Of a stretch of DNA of 64,000 bases, positions 37,828 through 45,688 are shown piece by piece. The notes beneath the pieces are model-generated. The model was given only the letters and a program-made list of their open reading frames with translations, made no database searches and was not told the origin of the DNA. The stretch is taken from the NCBI GenBank assembly GCA_038214685.1, contig JBBQRO010000001.1:24067-88066 (forward strand), given 5' to 3'. Numbering within the stretch: the first letter of the stretch is position 1; every line of letters starts with the position of its first letter. The position numbers and the translations under genes are program-made. The stretch comes from CADCTB01 sp038214685. Lineage in GTDB: Bacteria > Actinomycetota > Acidimicrobiia > Acidimicrobiales > AC-14.

Positions 37828-37833
37828 TACGAT
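37828..37833 (+). promoter_or_regulatory. Putative -10 hexamer of the mog-rib operon
   Basis: TACGAT ends 6 nt before ATG 37840. No FMN riboswitch is visible in the 48-nt gap after fmt. Confidence 0.5.
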
Positions 37834-37839
37834 CACCCG

Positions 37840-38319
37840 ATGACGTTCGCGGCCAAGGTCCTCACCGTCTCCGATGGCGTCGTGGCCGGCACCCGGGAGG
37901 ACCGCTCGGGCCGGCAGCTTGTCGATCGGCTGGTCGCAGCGGGCTTCGAGGTGGTCGACCACCGGATCGTGGCCGACGGGGTCGAAACGGTGGCCGGCGC
38001 GCTGGCCGACATGGCCGCCGGCTTCGCCGGGCTTCTGATCACCACAGGCGGCACCGGCTTTGGCCCTCGCGATCTCACGCCCGAGGGCACCTGGGAGGTG
38101 CTCGAACGCCAAGCGGCCGGCCTGGCCGAGGCCATGCGCCTGGCCAACCCATCCAAGGGCCGGCTGTCCCGGGGGTTGGCCGGCACCGTGGGCCAGTGCC
38201 TGGTGTTGAACACGCCGGGCTCCACGGCCGGCGCGATCGAGTCCCTCGACGCAGTGATCGACATCCTTCCCCATGCCCTCGACCTGCTGGCCGGACGTCC
38301 TACCGGCCATCCTGCGTGA
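37840..38319 (+). CDS. MogA/MoaB family molybdopterin-binding protein
   Basis: 159 residues, MoCF_biosynth domain. The molybdopterin loop LLITTGGTGFGPRDLTPE lies near residues 66-83, and CLVLNTPGSTAGAIE near 127. MogA-type members adenylylate molybdopterin; MoaB-type members are close in sequence, so the exact role is open. No other molybdenum cofactor gene is in the window. It is coupled to ribD by GTGA, so it heads the riboflavin operon. Confidence 0.85.
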   Translation: MTFAAKVLTVSDGVVAGTREDRSGRQLVDRLVAAGFEVVDHRIVADGVETVAGALADMAAGFAGLLITTGGTGFGPRDLTPEGTWEVLERQAAGLAEAMRLANPSKGRLSRGLAGTVGQCLVLNTPGSTAGAIESLDAVIDILPHALDLLAGRPTGHPA

Positions 38320-39287
38320 CGCCTGACGACGACGCCATGCACCGGGCCATGGCCGCCGCCGCCCAGGTGCGCAGCATCACGTCGCCGAACCCCTGGGTGG
38401 GCAGCGTCATCGAGCCCGGCGGGTTCGTCGGGGCTACCCGGCCGCCCGGCGGGCCGCACGCCGAGGTGCTGGCGCTGCAGGCCGCGGGCGATGCGGCCCG
38501 GGGCGCCACCCTTTACGCCACCCTCGAACCGTGCGCCCACACCGGGCGCACCGCCCCGTGTGTCGACCAGATCATCGACGCCGGCATCGCCCGCGTCGTG
38601 GTCGGGGTGGAGGACCCCGACGATCGGGTGCGGGGCGCCGGCATCCGGGCGCTACGGGCCGCCGGGGTGGCGGTCGACCTCGGCGTGTGCGACGAAGCGG
38701 TCCGGGCCCAGCTCGCGCCCTACCTGAAGCACCGCAGCACCGGTCGTCCGTGGGTGGTCCTGAAGCTGGCCGCCACCCTCGACGGCCGGACCGCCGCCCC
38801 GGACGGGACGAGCCGGTGGATCACCGGCGACGCGGCCCGGGCCGACGCCCACCGCCTCCGGGCCGAGTCCGACGCGGTCATCGTGGGGGCGGGCACGGTG
38901 CGGGCCGACGACCCGGCCCTGACCGTGCGCGACGTTCCGGGCCGGGATCCTCTCCGGGTGGTGCTCGGCCGGGTGCCCGCCGGCGCCCGGATCCAGCCGG
39001 CGCTGGAGATGGGTGGCGACCTCGGCGCCGTGCTCGACGACCTCGGTCGCCGTGGGGTGCTGCAGGCGCTGGTCGAGGGAGGAGCCACGGTGGCCGGCGC
39101 CTTCCACCGGGCCGGGCTGGTCGACCGCTACGTGCTGTACCTGGCGCCCGCGTTCTTCGGCGGCGACGACGCCCGTCCGCTGTTCGCCGGCGCCGGCGCG
39201 CCCACGATCGGCGACCTGTGGAGGGGGCGGATCGAGTCGGTCGAGCGGCTGGGTGACGATCTGAGGCTGGAATGTTCACCGGCCTGA
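38316..39287 (+). CDS. ribD: Bifunctional riboflavin deaminase/reductase RibD, compact
   Basis: 323 residues. The N-terminal deaminase domain has the zinc motif HAEVLAL with TLEPCAHTGRTAPC near residues 47-85. The C-terminal reductase domain starts RPWVVLKLAATLDG and has SRWITGDAARADAHRLRA and LVEGGATVAGAFHRAG. The segment between VVLGRVPAGARIQPALE and LGAVLDDLGRRG is about 30 residues shorter than usual. It catalyses the second and third riboflavin steps. GTG overlaps the mog-like stop; its end overlaps ribE by 16 nt. Confidence 0.92.
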   Translation: MTPDDDAMHRAMAAAAQVRSITSPNPWVGSVIEPGGFVGATRPPGGPHAEVLALQAAGDAARGATLYATLEPCAHTGRTAPCVDQIIDAGIARVVVGVEDPDDRVRGAGIRALRAAGVAVDLGVCDEAVRAQLAPYLKHRSTGRPWVVLKLAATLDGRTAAPDGTSRWITGDAARADAHRLRAESDAVIVGAGTVRADDPALTVRDVPGRDPLRVVLGRVPAGARIQPALEMGGDLGAVLDDLGRRGVLQALVEGGATVAGAFHRAGLVDRYVLYLAPAFFGGDDARPLFAGAGAPTIGDLWRGRIESVERLGDDLRLECSPA

Positions 39288-39826
39288 TCGAGGAGCTCGG
39301 CTCGCTCGTCGCCCGCCACGGCCAGCGGTTCACCTTCACGTCGAGCCTGGTGATCACCGACGCCGAGGTCGGCGCTTCGATCTCGGTCAGCGGGTGCTGC
39401 CTCACGGTCGTCGACCTCGGCGCCGGCACGTGGTCGGCCGACGTGGTCGACGAGACCCTCACCCGCACCACCCTGGGCGCCCTCTCGCCCGGTGACACCG
39501 TCAACCTCGAGCGGCCGGTGCGGCTCGCCGACCGCCTCGGCGGCCATGTGGTGCAGGGTCATGTCGACGGTGTGGGCCGGGTCGTGTCGCCGACGCCGGA
39601 CCTGGTCGTGGCCACGCCGGACACCCGCTACGTGGTGGAGAAGGGTTCGGTGGCGGTCGACGGGGTCAGCCTCACCGTCGTGGAGGTCGGCGACGATCAC
39701 TTCCGCGTCGCCGTGATCCCTCACACTGCGGCGGTGACCACCCTGGGCCGGCTGCGCCCGGGGGACCCGGTGAACCTGGAGTTCGACATACTCGCCAAGT
39801 ATGTCGAACGGTTGCTGCAAAGATGA
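39272..39826 (+). CDS. ribE: Riboflavin synthase, alpha subunit
   Basis: 184 residues with the two internally duplicated lumazine-binding domains: MFTGLIEELGSL...GCCLTVV and GGHVVQGHVDGVG...GVSLTVVEV. It dismutates two dimethyl-lumazines into riboflavin. The conserved C-terminus FDILAKYVERLL is encoded by a perfect 12-bp inverted repeat just before ribBA. Sometimes named ribC in other species. Confidence 0.95.
   Translation: MFTGLIEELGSLVARHGQRFTFTSSLVITDAEVGASISVSGCCLTVVDLGAGTWSADVVDETLTRTTLGALSPGDTVNLERPVRLADRLGGHVVQGHVDGVGRVVSPTPDLVVATPDTRYVVEKGSVAVDGVSLTVVEVGDDHFRVAVIPHTAAVTTLGRLRPGDPVNLEFDILAKYVERLLQR
39781..39809 (+). promoter_or_regulatory. Perfect 12-bp hairpin at the ribE-ribBA junction
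   Basis: GTTCGACATACT and AGTATGTCGAAC pair without mismatch around CGCCA. It lies in the last ribE codons, 21 nt before the ribBA GTG. The arms use ATA and TAT codons that are rare in this GC-rich window. No T tract follows. Confidence 0.55.
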
Positions 39827-39830
39827 ACCC

Positions 39831-41045
39831 GTGCCTTTCGCCCCGATAGAGGATGCCGTCGCCGCCTATGCGGCCGGCGAGATCGTGGTGGTGGTCGACG
39901 ACGCCAGCCGGGAGAACGAAGGCGACCTGGTCGTCGCTGCCGAGGCGGCCACCGCCGAGAAGATCGCCTTCTTCCTGAACCACACGTCGGGCGTGATCTG
40001 CATGCCCATGCTGGGAGAGCGGCTCGACGCGCTCGACCTGCCCCCGATGGTCCTCGACAACACCGAGAGCAACCGCACCGCGTTCACCGTGTCCGTCGAC
40101 GGCCGCCACGGCACGACCACGGGCATCTCCGCCGCCGACCGGGCGTCGACCATCGCCGCCCTCATCGACCCCGCTACCCGCCCGGCCGACCTGGCCCGGC
40201 CGGGGCACGTCTTCCCCCTCCGGTGCCGGGAGGGCGGAGTACTCAACCGCGCCGGCCACACCGAGGCCACCGTCGACCTGGCCCGCCTGGCCGGAATGTA
40301 CCCGGCCGGCGTGCTGTGCGAGGTGGTGAGCGAGGACAAGGCATCGATGGCCCGCCTGCCCGAGCTCGAGCGCCTGGCCGCCAGGCACAATCTGCCGTTG
40401 ATCAGCATCGCCGACCTCATCCGCTTCCGGCGCCAGCGGGAGAAGCTGGTCAAGCGGGTGGCCGACGCCCGCATGCCGACGGAGTGGGGCGACTTCACCT
40501 GCTACGTCTATGAGTCTCTGCTCGACGGGGAGCAGCACGTGGCCATGGTCAAGGGGGCGGTGCAGGGCGAGGACAACGTGCTGGTGCGCGTGCACTCGGA
40601 GTGCCTGACCGGCGACGCCCTCGGCTCGATGCGCTGTGACTGCGGCGTCCAGCTCCAGATGGCGCTGCAGCGCATCGCCACCGAGGGCATGGGCGTGGTC
40701 GTCTACCTCCGGGGACATGAGGGCCGGGGCATCGGCATGGCCCACAAGCTGCGGGCCTATACCCTCCAGGACCAGGGGCGCGACACCGTCGACGCCAACC
40801 TCGACCTGGGCCTTCCCGTCGACACCCGCAAGTACGGCACCGGGGCGCAGATCCTCGTCGACCTGGGGATCACCACCATGCGCCTGCTCACCAACAACCC
40901 GGCCAAGTTCGGCGGCCTCGACGGCTATGGGCTGGAGATCGTCGAGCGGGTGCCGCTGGAGTCGGTGCCCAATCCCGAGAACATCCGTTACCTGCGCACC
41001 AAGCAGCAGCGCATGGGCCACCTCCTGGAAGGACTCGAAGAATGA
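39831..41045 (+). CDS. ribBA: Bifunctional DHBP synthase / GTP cyclohydrolase II
   Basis: 404 residues. N-terminal DHBP synthase (about 1-200) has the acidic DDASRENEGDLVVAAE loop and HTEATVDLARLAG. C-terminal GTP cyclohydrolase II has HSECLTGDALGSMRCDCG with zinc cysteines near residue 263 and the YLRGHEGRGIG motif near residue 300. It supplies both riboflavin precursors. GTG 39831 begins the conserved domain; ATG 39801 would add ten residues from the hairpin region. It shares ATGA with ribH. Confidence 0.96.
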   Translation: MPFAPIEDAVAAYAAGEIVVVVDDASRENEGDLVVAAEAATAEKIAFFLNHTSGVICMPMLGERLDALDLPPMVLDNTESNRTAFTVSVDGRHGTTTGISAADRASTIAALIDPATRPADLARPGHVFPLRCREGGVLNRAGHTEATVDLARLAGMYPAGVLCEVVSEDKASMARLPELERLAARHNLPLISIADLIRFRRQREKLVKRVADARMPTEWGDFTCYVYESLLDGEQHVAMVKGAVQGEDNVLVRVHSECLTGDALGSMRCDCGVQLQMALQRIATEGMGVVVYLRGHEGRGIGMAHKLRAYTLQDQGRDTVDANLDLGLPVDTRKYGTGAQILVDLGITTMRLLTNNPAKFGGLDGYGLEIVERVPLESVPNPENIRYLRTKQQRMGHLLEGLEE

Positions 41046-41536
41046 CCGGTTCACGGGCGGACGGCGGCTATGCAGGGCGCCTGCGGGGCGACGGCCTGCG
41101 TGTGGCCGTCGTCACCAGCCGGTTCAATGACCTCGTCACCGACCGGCTGCGGGACGGCTGCGTCGACGGGCTCACGCGGCTCGGGGTCGACCTGGCGTCG
41201 ATCGTCGAGGCATCGGTGCCCGGCGCCCTGGAGCTGGCTCTGGCGGCCCAGCGCTTGGCCACCTCGGGCGAGGTCGACGCCGTCGTCTGCCTGGGAGCGG
41301 TGATCCGCGGTTCAACCGACCACCACATCCACGTGGGAGGCCAGTGCGCGGCCGGGCTGGCCCGTGTCCAGCTCGACACCGGGGTCCCCGTGATCTTCGG
41401 CGTCCTCACCACCGACGACGTTGCCGGTGCATTGGAGCGGGCCGGCGGGAAGCTGGGCAACAAGGGCGCCGACGCAGCGTCTACCGCAGTCGAGATGGTC
41501 GATCTGCTGCGCCAGCTTCCCAAGTCAGCCGGATAG
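41042..41536 (+). CDS. ribH: 6,7-dimethyl-8-ribityllumazine synthase, variant active-site loop
   Basis: 164 residues of the lumazine synthase fold: VAVVTSRFNDLVTDRL, VPGALELALAAQ, then GAVIRGSTDHHIHV where most enzymes read GAVIRGETxHFDYV. The catalytic His is retained but Glu and the aromatic are replaced. VIFGVLTTDD and NKGADAASTAVEM follow normally. It condenses the pyrimidine and butanone-phosphate intermediates. It completes the rib set in this operon. Confidence 0.92.
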   Translation: MTGSRADGGYAGRLRGDGLRVAVVTSRFNDLVTDRLRDGCVDGLTRLGVDLASIVEASVPGALELALAAQRLATSGEVDAVVCLGAVIRGSTDHHIHVGGQCAAGLARVQLDTGVPVIFGVLTTDDVAGALERAGGKLGNKGADAASTAVEMVDLLRQLPKSAG

Positions 41537-41545
41537 GACCGACCC

Positions 41546-42421
41546 GTGCTCAAGCTTGTCCTGCCCAAGGGTTCCCTCGAGAAGGCCACGCTGGCCCTGT
41601 TCGACGACGCCGACCTGGCCGTACGGAGAGCCTCCGACGTCGATTACAAGGCCACCGTCGCCGACCCCCGCATCGACACCGTCCGTATCCTGCGACCCCA
41701 GGAGATCGCGAGCTATGTGGCCGAGGGCCTCTTCGACCTGGGCATCACCGGCCGCGACTGGATCGAGGAGACCGGCAGCGAGGTGGTCTCGCTGGGCGAG
41801 CTGCACTACTCCAAGGCCACCGCCCGCCCCGTCAACATCGTGCTCGCCGTCGCCGATACCGACCCGGCCCGGTCGGTATCCGACCTCACCGACGGCGTCC
41901 GGGTGGCCACGGAGTACCCCGAGCTCACCCGCCGGTTCATGGAGAAGCACGGCGTTGCCGCCGACATCCGCCTGTCCTACGGGGCCACTGAGGCCAAGGT
42001 GCCCGAAATCGTCGACGCAGTGGTGGAGCTCACCGAGACCGGACGGGCGCTTCGAGCCGCCGGCCTGCGCATCATCGAGACCATCCTCGTCAGCCACACC
42101 GAGCTGATCGCCAACCGGGCCGCCCACGAGGATCCGGACAAGCGCCATGCCATGGGCCAGATCCACACCCTGCTCCAGGGCACCCTCGAGGCCCGGGGCC
42201 GGGTGTTGGTCAAGCTGAACGTGAGCGAGGCCGACCTCGCCGCCGTGGTCGAGTTCCTGCCGTCGCTGCGGTCCCCCACGGTGTCGAAGTTGTTCGGCGC
42301 CGACGCCTACGCGGTGGAGACGGTGGTGCCCAAGGACCGGATCAACACCCTGATCCCCGCCCTGAAGGACCACGGCGCCACCGACATCATCGAGCTACCC
42401 ATTTCCAAGATCGTCCACTGA
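41546..42421 (+). CDS. hisG: ATP phosphoribosyltransferase, long form
   Basis: 291 residues, HisG long form with a C-terminal regulatory ACT-like domain (about 215-291), so histidine feedback inhibition without HisZ is expected. Conserved blocks include LPKGSLEKATLALFDDA, FDLGITGRDWIEE and LSYGATEAKVPEIVDAVVELTETG. It starts histidine synthesis from ATP and PRPP. GTG 41546 is 9 nt after ribH, preceded by GGATAGGA. No other his genes are nearby. Confidence 0.95.
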   Translation: MLKLVLPKGSLEKATLALFDDADLAVRRASDVDYKATVADPRIDTVRILRPQEIASYVAEGLFDLGITGRDWIEETGSEVVSLGELHYSKATARPVNIVLAVADTDPARSVSDLTDGVRVATEYPELTRRFMEKHGVAADIRLSYGATEAKVPEIVDAVVELTETGRALRAAGLRIIETILVSHTELIANRAAHEDPDKRHAMGQIHTLLQGTLEARGRVLVKLNVSEADLAAVVEFLPSLRSPTVSKLFGADAYAVETVVPKDRINTLIPALKDHGATDIIELPISKIVH

Positions 42422-42436
42422 GGCCGCCGGCGCCTC

Positions 42437-42455
42437 TAGATGCGTACAGCATCTA
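42437..42455 (+). repeat. Short inverted repeat downstream of hisG
   Basis: TAGATGC and GCATCTA around GTACA, 16 nt after the hisG stop. Another small hairpin, GGGGA-CAAT-TCCCC, follows near 42477. It could be a weak terminator or operator; no T tract. The rest of the 42422-42554 gap shows no gene and no clear promoter. Confidence 0.4.
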
Positions 42456-42554
42456 TTGAGCGACGCCAGCCCGTAGGGGACAATTCCCCGGCAGTTTGCA
42501 GTCGTTCTCGGCTGCAATGCTCACGGCTGCAAGGCCGATCAGGGGGGAAGTTCG

Positions 42555-44285
42555 ATGATTCGTGGTGCCCGACGTCTTGCATTGACCGCAGCCGGCCTCA
42601 TGCTGCTGGCCCAAGGGGCGGCTTCGGCCGCCGATCCGCCGGCCCTCACCAAACCCGTCCATGTGACGAAGGAGGATCTGAACCCCGTTCGCACCTACTC
42701 CGCTCCGAACCTGTTGGCCGATCCCGGCAATCCCCTGGTGGTGGTCGGGGCATTCGCCGACCTGCGCACCCGGCGGTGCGGGCTCACCCGCACGGTGGAC
42801 GGGGGCCAAACCTGGAGCACGCTCGACGCCACGCCGAGCCCGGCCTCGTACCCGTCGTGCAACTCGAACCCCCGGGGCACCTTTCAGGGCCAGCTGGCGT
42901 TCGGCCGCGACGGCGACCTCTACTACGCGCTCGACGGCTGGGACACCCAGGACGGCGGCATCGGCGGCAACGTGAGCATGGTCGTCTCCAAGTCCACCGA
43001 CCTGGGCGACACCTGGCAGCCGGTCATCGCCCGTGATGCGCGGGGCAAGACCGGCGAGGCCCAGGAGTCGTACCGGCCGATTACCGGTTTCGCCGTCGAC
43101 GCCGAGACGGGGAACTCCGACACTGTCTTCATCGGCTCCGGCCGGCGCCAGCCGGGCTTCACCGGCCCCAACAGCCTGCCCGTGCAGCCGGTGGTTGCGG
43201 TGTCGACTGACGGCGGCAAGACGTTCGGTGAGCCCGTCAACCTGGCCGAGGCGGCGTTCGCAGACAGCGCCCTGCGCCAGAGTGCCTTCCAGACGGCCAC
43301 GACGCTGCCCGGCGCCACCGCGCCCACCACCACGGTTCCTCCGGCCGGCAGCCGGGCGGCCACCCCCGACCAGGCCGCCAACTTCGGCGGATTCGGGCCC
43401 GGGATCACCCTGGACAACAAAGGAACGGCGTACGCCATCTGGCCGGCCACCTACGCCAACATCGCTCCCCGCCCGGCGAACGGCATCATGCTGTCGAAGT
43501 CCACCGATAAGGGCAAGACGTGGACCACCAGCCAAGTCGCCCCCTTCGACGCCAAGCTCGGTTCGTTCTCCTCCGTGGCCTGGAGCCCCGAGGGCGGAGC
43601 CGAGGGCACGCTCCACGCTGTCGCCGACGGCTATGAGAACCCGGCGATCGTCGGCTATCAGGACATCTACTACTACCGGTCCACCGACGGCGGGAAGACG
43701 TGGTCGGAGCGAAAGAACGTCACCGACGACGACCCGAAGCTGCTGTTCAGCCAGTACTACCCGAACCTCGGCGTGGCCCCCGACGGTCGGGTAGAGATCG
43801 CCTTCTGGGACACCCGGAATGATCCCGGTTACCGCTCCAACGACGTCTACATCACCACGTCGTTCGACAACGGGGTCACCTGGTCGAAGAACACCCGGGT
43901 CACCGATCAGCCCATCGACCGGCGCATAGGTGTCTGGTCGACCAACTTCGACATCAACTCCCCGCCGGGCCTGGCCCTGACCAAGCAGTACACCATGCTG
44001 GCCTGGGACGACACCCGCAACACCGACGTCACTGCGGCCGACGCCGGCTCCCTGGGTGGTGGCATCCAGGACATCTACGTGTCATCGGTCCAGTACGCCG
44101 AGATCGGCGGTGGCTCGTCGTCGGCCGCCAAGGTGGCCCTGGCTGGCGTGGTGGGCCTGCTCGTCGTCGGCCTCATCCTGCTCGGCGCCTCGATGGCCAC
44201 CCGCCGGCGGGGCGACGACGCCACGGGCCCGGCCGACCACAAGGGGGCAGCCGGGAAGGCACCCAAGAAGGCCAAGGTCGGCTGA
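42555..44285 (+). CDS. Secreted, membrane-anchored Asp-box (BNR) beta-propeller protein, sialidase-like
   Basis: 576 residues. N-terminal signal peptide (about 1-25, RRLALTAAGLMLLAQGAASA), then a propeller with at least six Asp-box motifs: TVDGGQTWS, STDLGDTWQ, STDGGKTFG, STDKGKTWT, STDGGKTWS and SFDNGVTWS. A Pro/Thr-rich linker lies near residue 255. One C-terminal transmembrane helix (about 527-550) and a Lys-rich tail anchor it with the propeller outside. Asp boxes occur in sialidases and many non-enzymatic propellers; the full sialidase Arg triad is not evident, so activity is unproven. Strong GGGGGGAAG ribosome site. Confidence 0.82.
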   Translation: MIRGARRLALTAAGLMLLAQGAASAADPPALTKPVHVTKEDLNPVRTYSAPNLLADPGNPLVVVGAFADLRTRRCGLTRTVDGGQTWSTLDATPSPASYPSCNSNPRGTFQGQLAFGRDGDLYYALDGWDTQDGGIGGNVSMVVSKSTDLGDTWQPVIARDARGKTGEAQESYRPITGFAVDAETGNSDTVFIGSGRRQPGFTGPNSLPVQPVVAVSTDGGKTFGEPVNLAEAAFADSALRQSAFQTATTLPGATAPTTTVPPAGSRAATPDQAANFGGFGPGITLDNKGTAYAIWPATYANIAPRPANGIMLSKSTDKGKTWTTSQVAPFDAKLGSFSSVAWSPEGGAEGTLHAVADGYENPAIVGYQDIYYYRSTDGGKTWSERKNVTDDDPKLLFSQYYPNLGVAPDGRVEIAFWDTRNDPGYRSNDVYITTSFDNGVTWSKNTRVTDQPIDRRIGVWSTNFDINSPPGLALTKQYTMLAWDDTRNTDVTAADAGSLGGGIQDIYVSSVQYAEIGGGSSSAAKVALAGVVGLLVVGLILLGASMATRRRGDDATGPADHKGAAGKAPKKAKVG

Positions 44286-44312
44286 CGCACAGCCGCCGGC
44301 TGTTCGCCGGTT

Positions 44313-44345
44313 CCGACCGGACAGGGCCTGCGGCCGTCCGGTCGG
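44313..44345. terminator. Strong hairpin between convergent genes
   Basis: CCGACCGGAC and GTCCGGTCGG form a perfect 10-bp stem around a 13-nt loop that can itself pair (GGCC/GGCC). It lies in the 182-bp gap (44286-44467) between the propeller gene and the DUF1844 gene on the other strand, so it could serve both. No T tract. Confidence 0.55.
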
Positions 44346-44467
44346 TGGGCGCCTCGGCGGCGTCCAGGGGGTCGGGCGCTAGATGGGGGGGCGCCCGGCT
44401 CTGCCGGTGGCGGCCCGGGCCGACGGCAAGTGTGTCGGTGCCGGCGGCCGCCGCCGCCGAGGGCGCG

Positions 44468-44899
44468 CTAGAGGTCGGGGATTTGGCCGCCGCCGAGGGC
44501 GACGGCGTTGCGGGCTTCGATGTAGGCCATGCGCATCTGGTTCAGGGCCTGGCGCAGCGGCGGGCCGTTCTCGCCCAGACGGGGGCCGGTGGCGTCGACC
44601 ATGGCGCCCAGGGCGTCGATGGCCACCTGGGCGTCGGCCAGGTTGGGCGGGTCCTGGCCGAGGTGGAGGGCGGCGAGCTCGACCAGGCCGATGCAGTGGT
44701 TGGCCACTACGATGGCCGCAGGGGTCCGGAGCATCTGCTGCTGCATAGCCAGCAGTTCGGCCCGCATCTCGTCGTCCATCCCGTCGTCGCCGTCGAAGTC
44801 GTCACCGACGTCGGGAGGCCCGGCGGGCGCCTGCGTCGCCGCGGCTGGCTCGTCGCGGGGAATGGGGCGTTCGCCGCCGGGTGTCCAGAAGGTACTCAT
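44468..44899 (-). CDS. DUF1844 family protein
   Basis: 143 residues: an acidic, Pro/Asp-rich N-terminus (about 1-45), then a helical DUF1844 domain (LRTPAAIVVANHCIGLVELAALHLG ... DAQVAIDALGAMVDATGPRLG ... LNQMRMAYIEA). Function unknown. DUF1844 genes are regularly found divergent from or next to infC in actinobacteria, as here. A TAGGGT -10 lies 6 nt before its ATG, indicating a leaderless transcript. Confidence 0.82.
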   Translation of the reverse strand: MSTFWTPGGERPIPRDEPAAATQAPAGPPDVGDDFDGDDGMDDEMRAELLAMQQQMLRTPAAIVVANHCIGLVELAALHLGQDPPNLADAQVAIDALGAMVDATGPRLGENGPPLRQALNQMRMAYIEARNAVALGGGQIPDL

Positions 44900-44905
44900 G
44901 CTGGT

Positions 44906-44911
44906 ACCCTA
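44906..44911 (-). promoter_or_regulatory. Putative -10 hexamer of leaderless DUF1844 gene
   Basis: On the - strand TAGGGT ends 6 nt before ATG 44899. On the + strand the overlapping TACCCTAGGTT may provide the infC operon -10, making a compact divergent promoter. Confidence 0.45.
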
Positions 44912-44972
44912 GGTTCCACAACTGCATACGGGAAGCGGGGCTTCGGCTCCCACCCGGCCACACCCTTCAGCG

Positions 44973-45068
44973 ATGAAGATGCGTGCGCCGGGTCGATCGA
45001 CCGCCAAGGCGGACGTTGCTTCTCGACGTCCGTCTTTTTCGTATTCGTGTGCCTTCGATAAGGAGTGA
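44973..45068 (+). other. Possible 31-codon leader ORF upstream of infC
   Basis: ATG 44973 to TGA 45066-45068 encodes a basic 31-residue peptide starting MKMRAPGRSTAKAD. It spans the leader terminator, and its stop abuts the infC Shine-Dalgarno. It has no ribosome-binding site, so it may be fortuitous. Confidence 0.2.
45010..45039 (+). terminator. Leader terminator (attenuator) of the infC-rpmI-rplT operon
   Basis: CGGACGT (45010-45016) and ACGTCCG (45026-45032) form a perfect 7-bp stem with a 9-nt loop, followed by TCTTTTT. It lies ~35 nt upstream of the infC start, inside the transcript leader. A palindrome GGTCGATCGACC just upstream (44991-45002) could take part in alternative pairing. Confidence 0.68.
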
Positions 45069-45074
45069 TGCCGC

Positions 45075-45668
45075 ATAGCCGCACCGGATGGCGCCGACCT
45101 CAGGATCAACGATCGGATTCGAGCGCGCGAAGTGCGCCTCGTCGATCCGGATGGCAACCAACTGGGTATCAGGACCCTGCCGGACGCCCTGACCATCGCC
45201 AGGGACCTCGAGCTCGATCTGGTCGAGGTTGCCCCGCTCGCTGAACCACCGGTGTGCCGCATTCTCAATTACGGCAAGTGGAAGTACGAGGCCGCCCAGC
45301 GCGACAAGGAGTCACGCAAGAAGGCCGCAACCAGCTCGATCAAGGAGATGAAGTACCGGCCCAAGATCGGCGGGGGCGACTTCGAGACGAAGACCCGCAA
45401 GGTCGGCGAGTTCATCGACGAGGGCCACAAGGTCAAGATCACCATCATGTTCCGAGGCCGGGAGGTCGCTCACCCCGAGTTGGGCAAGCGCATTCTCGAC
45501 CGCATCGCCGAGCAGCTCCCGCTGGCCAAGGTGGAAGCAGTCCCCAAGCTCGACGGGCGCAACATGGTGATGGTCCTGGCTCCCGACCGCAGGGCGCGGG
45601 CGGCGGCCAAGGCCGGAAGTCCCGAGTCTCCGCCCGAGATCCAACCCCCCACCCCACCCGCCGTCTGA
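45075..45668 (+). CDS. infC: Translation initiation factor IF-3, apparent ATA start
   Basis: 197 residues from ATA 45075, 9 nt behind AAGGAG. The conserved N-terminus LRINDRIRAREVRLVDPDGNQLG needs codons upstream of the first in-frame GTG (45132), and the in-frame TGA at 45066 limits how far back it can go. ATG 45068 is in another frame. Rare start codons at infC are known in bacteria and let IF-3 repress its own translation. The C-terminal domain (KEMKYRPKIGGGDFETKTRK ...) is normal, with a short Pro-rich tail. Confidence 0.9.
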   Translation: MAAPDGADLRINDRIRAREVRLVDPDGNQLGIRTLPDALTIARDLELDLVEVAPLAEPPVCRILNYGKWKYEAAQRDKESRKKAATSSIKEMKYRPKIGGGDFETKTRKVGEFIDEGHKVKITIMFRGREVAHPELGKRILDRIAEQLPLAKVEAVPKLDGRNMVMVLAPDRRARAAAKAGSPESPPEIQPPTPPAV

Positions 45669-45688
45669 GCGGGGAGGAGACGAACGCA

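Noticed and set aside
37792..37840. FMN riboswitch before the rib operon
   Set aside because: The gap is only 48 nt and has none of the conserved RFN-element segments; the gaps before ribD, ribE, ribBA and ribH are even shorter.
45068..45070. ATG 45068 as the infC start
   Set aside because: It is out of frame with IF-3 and encodes an unrelated Arg/Ser-rich peptide.
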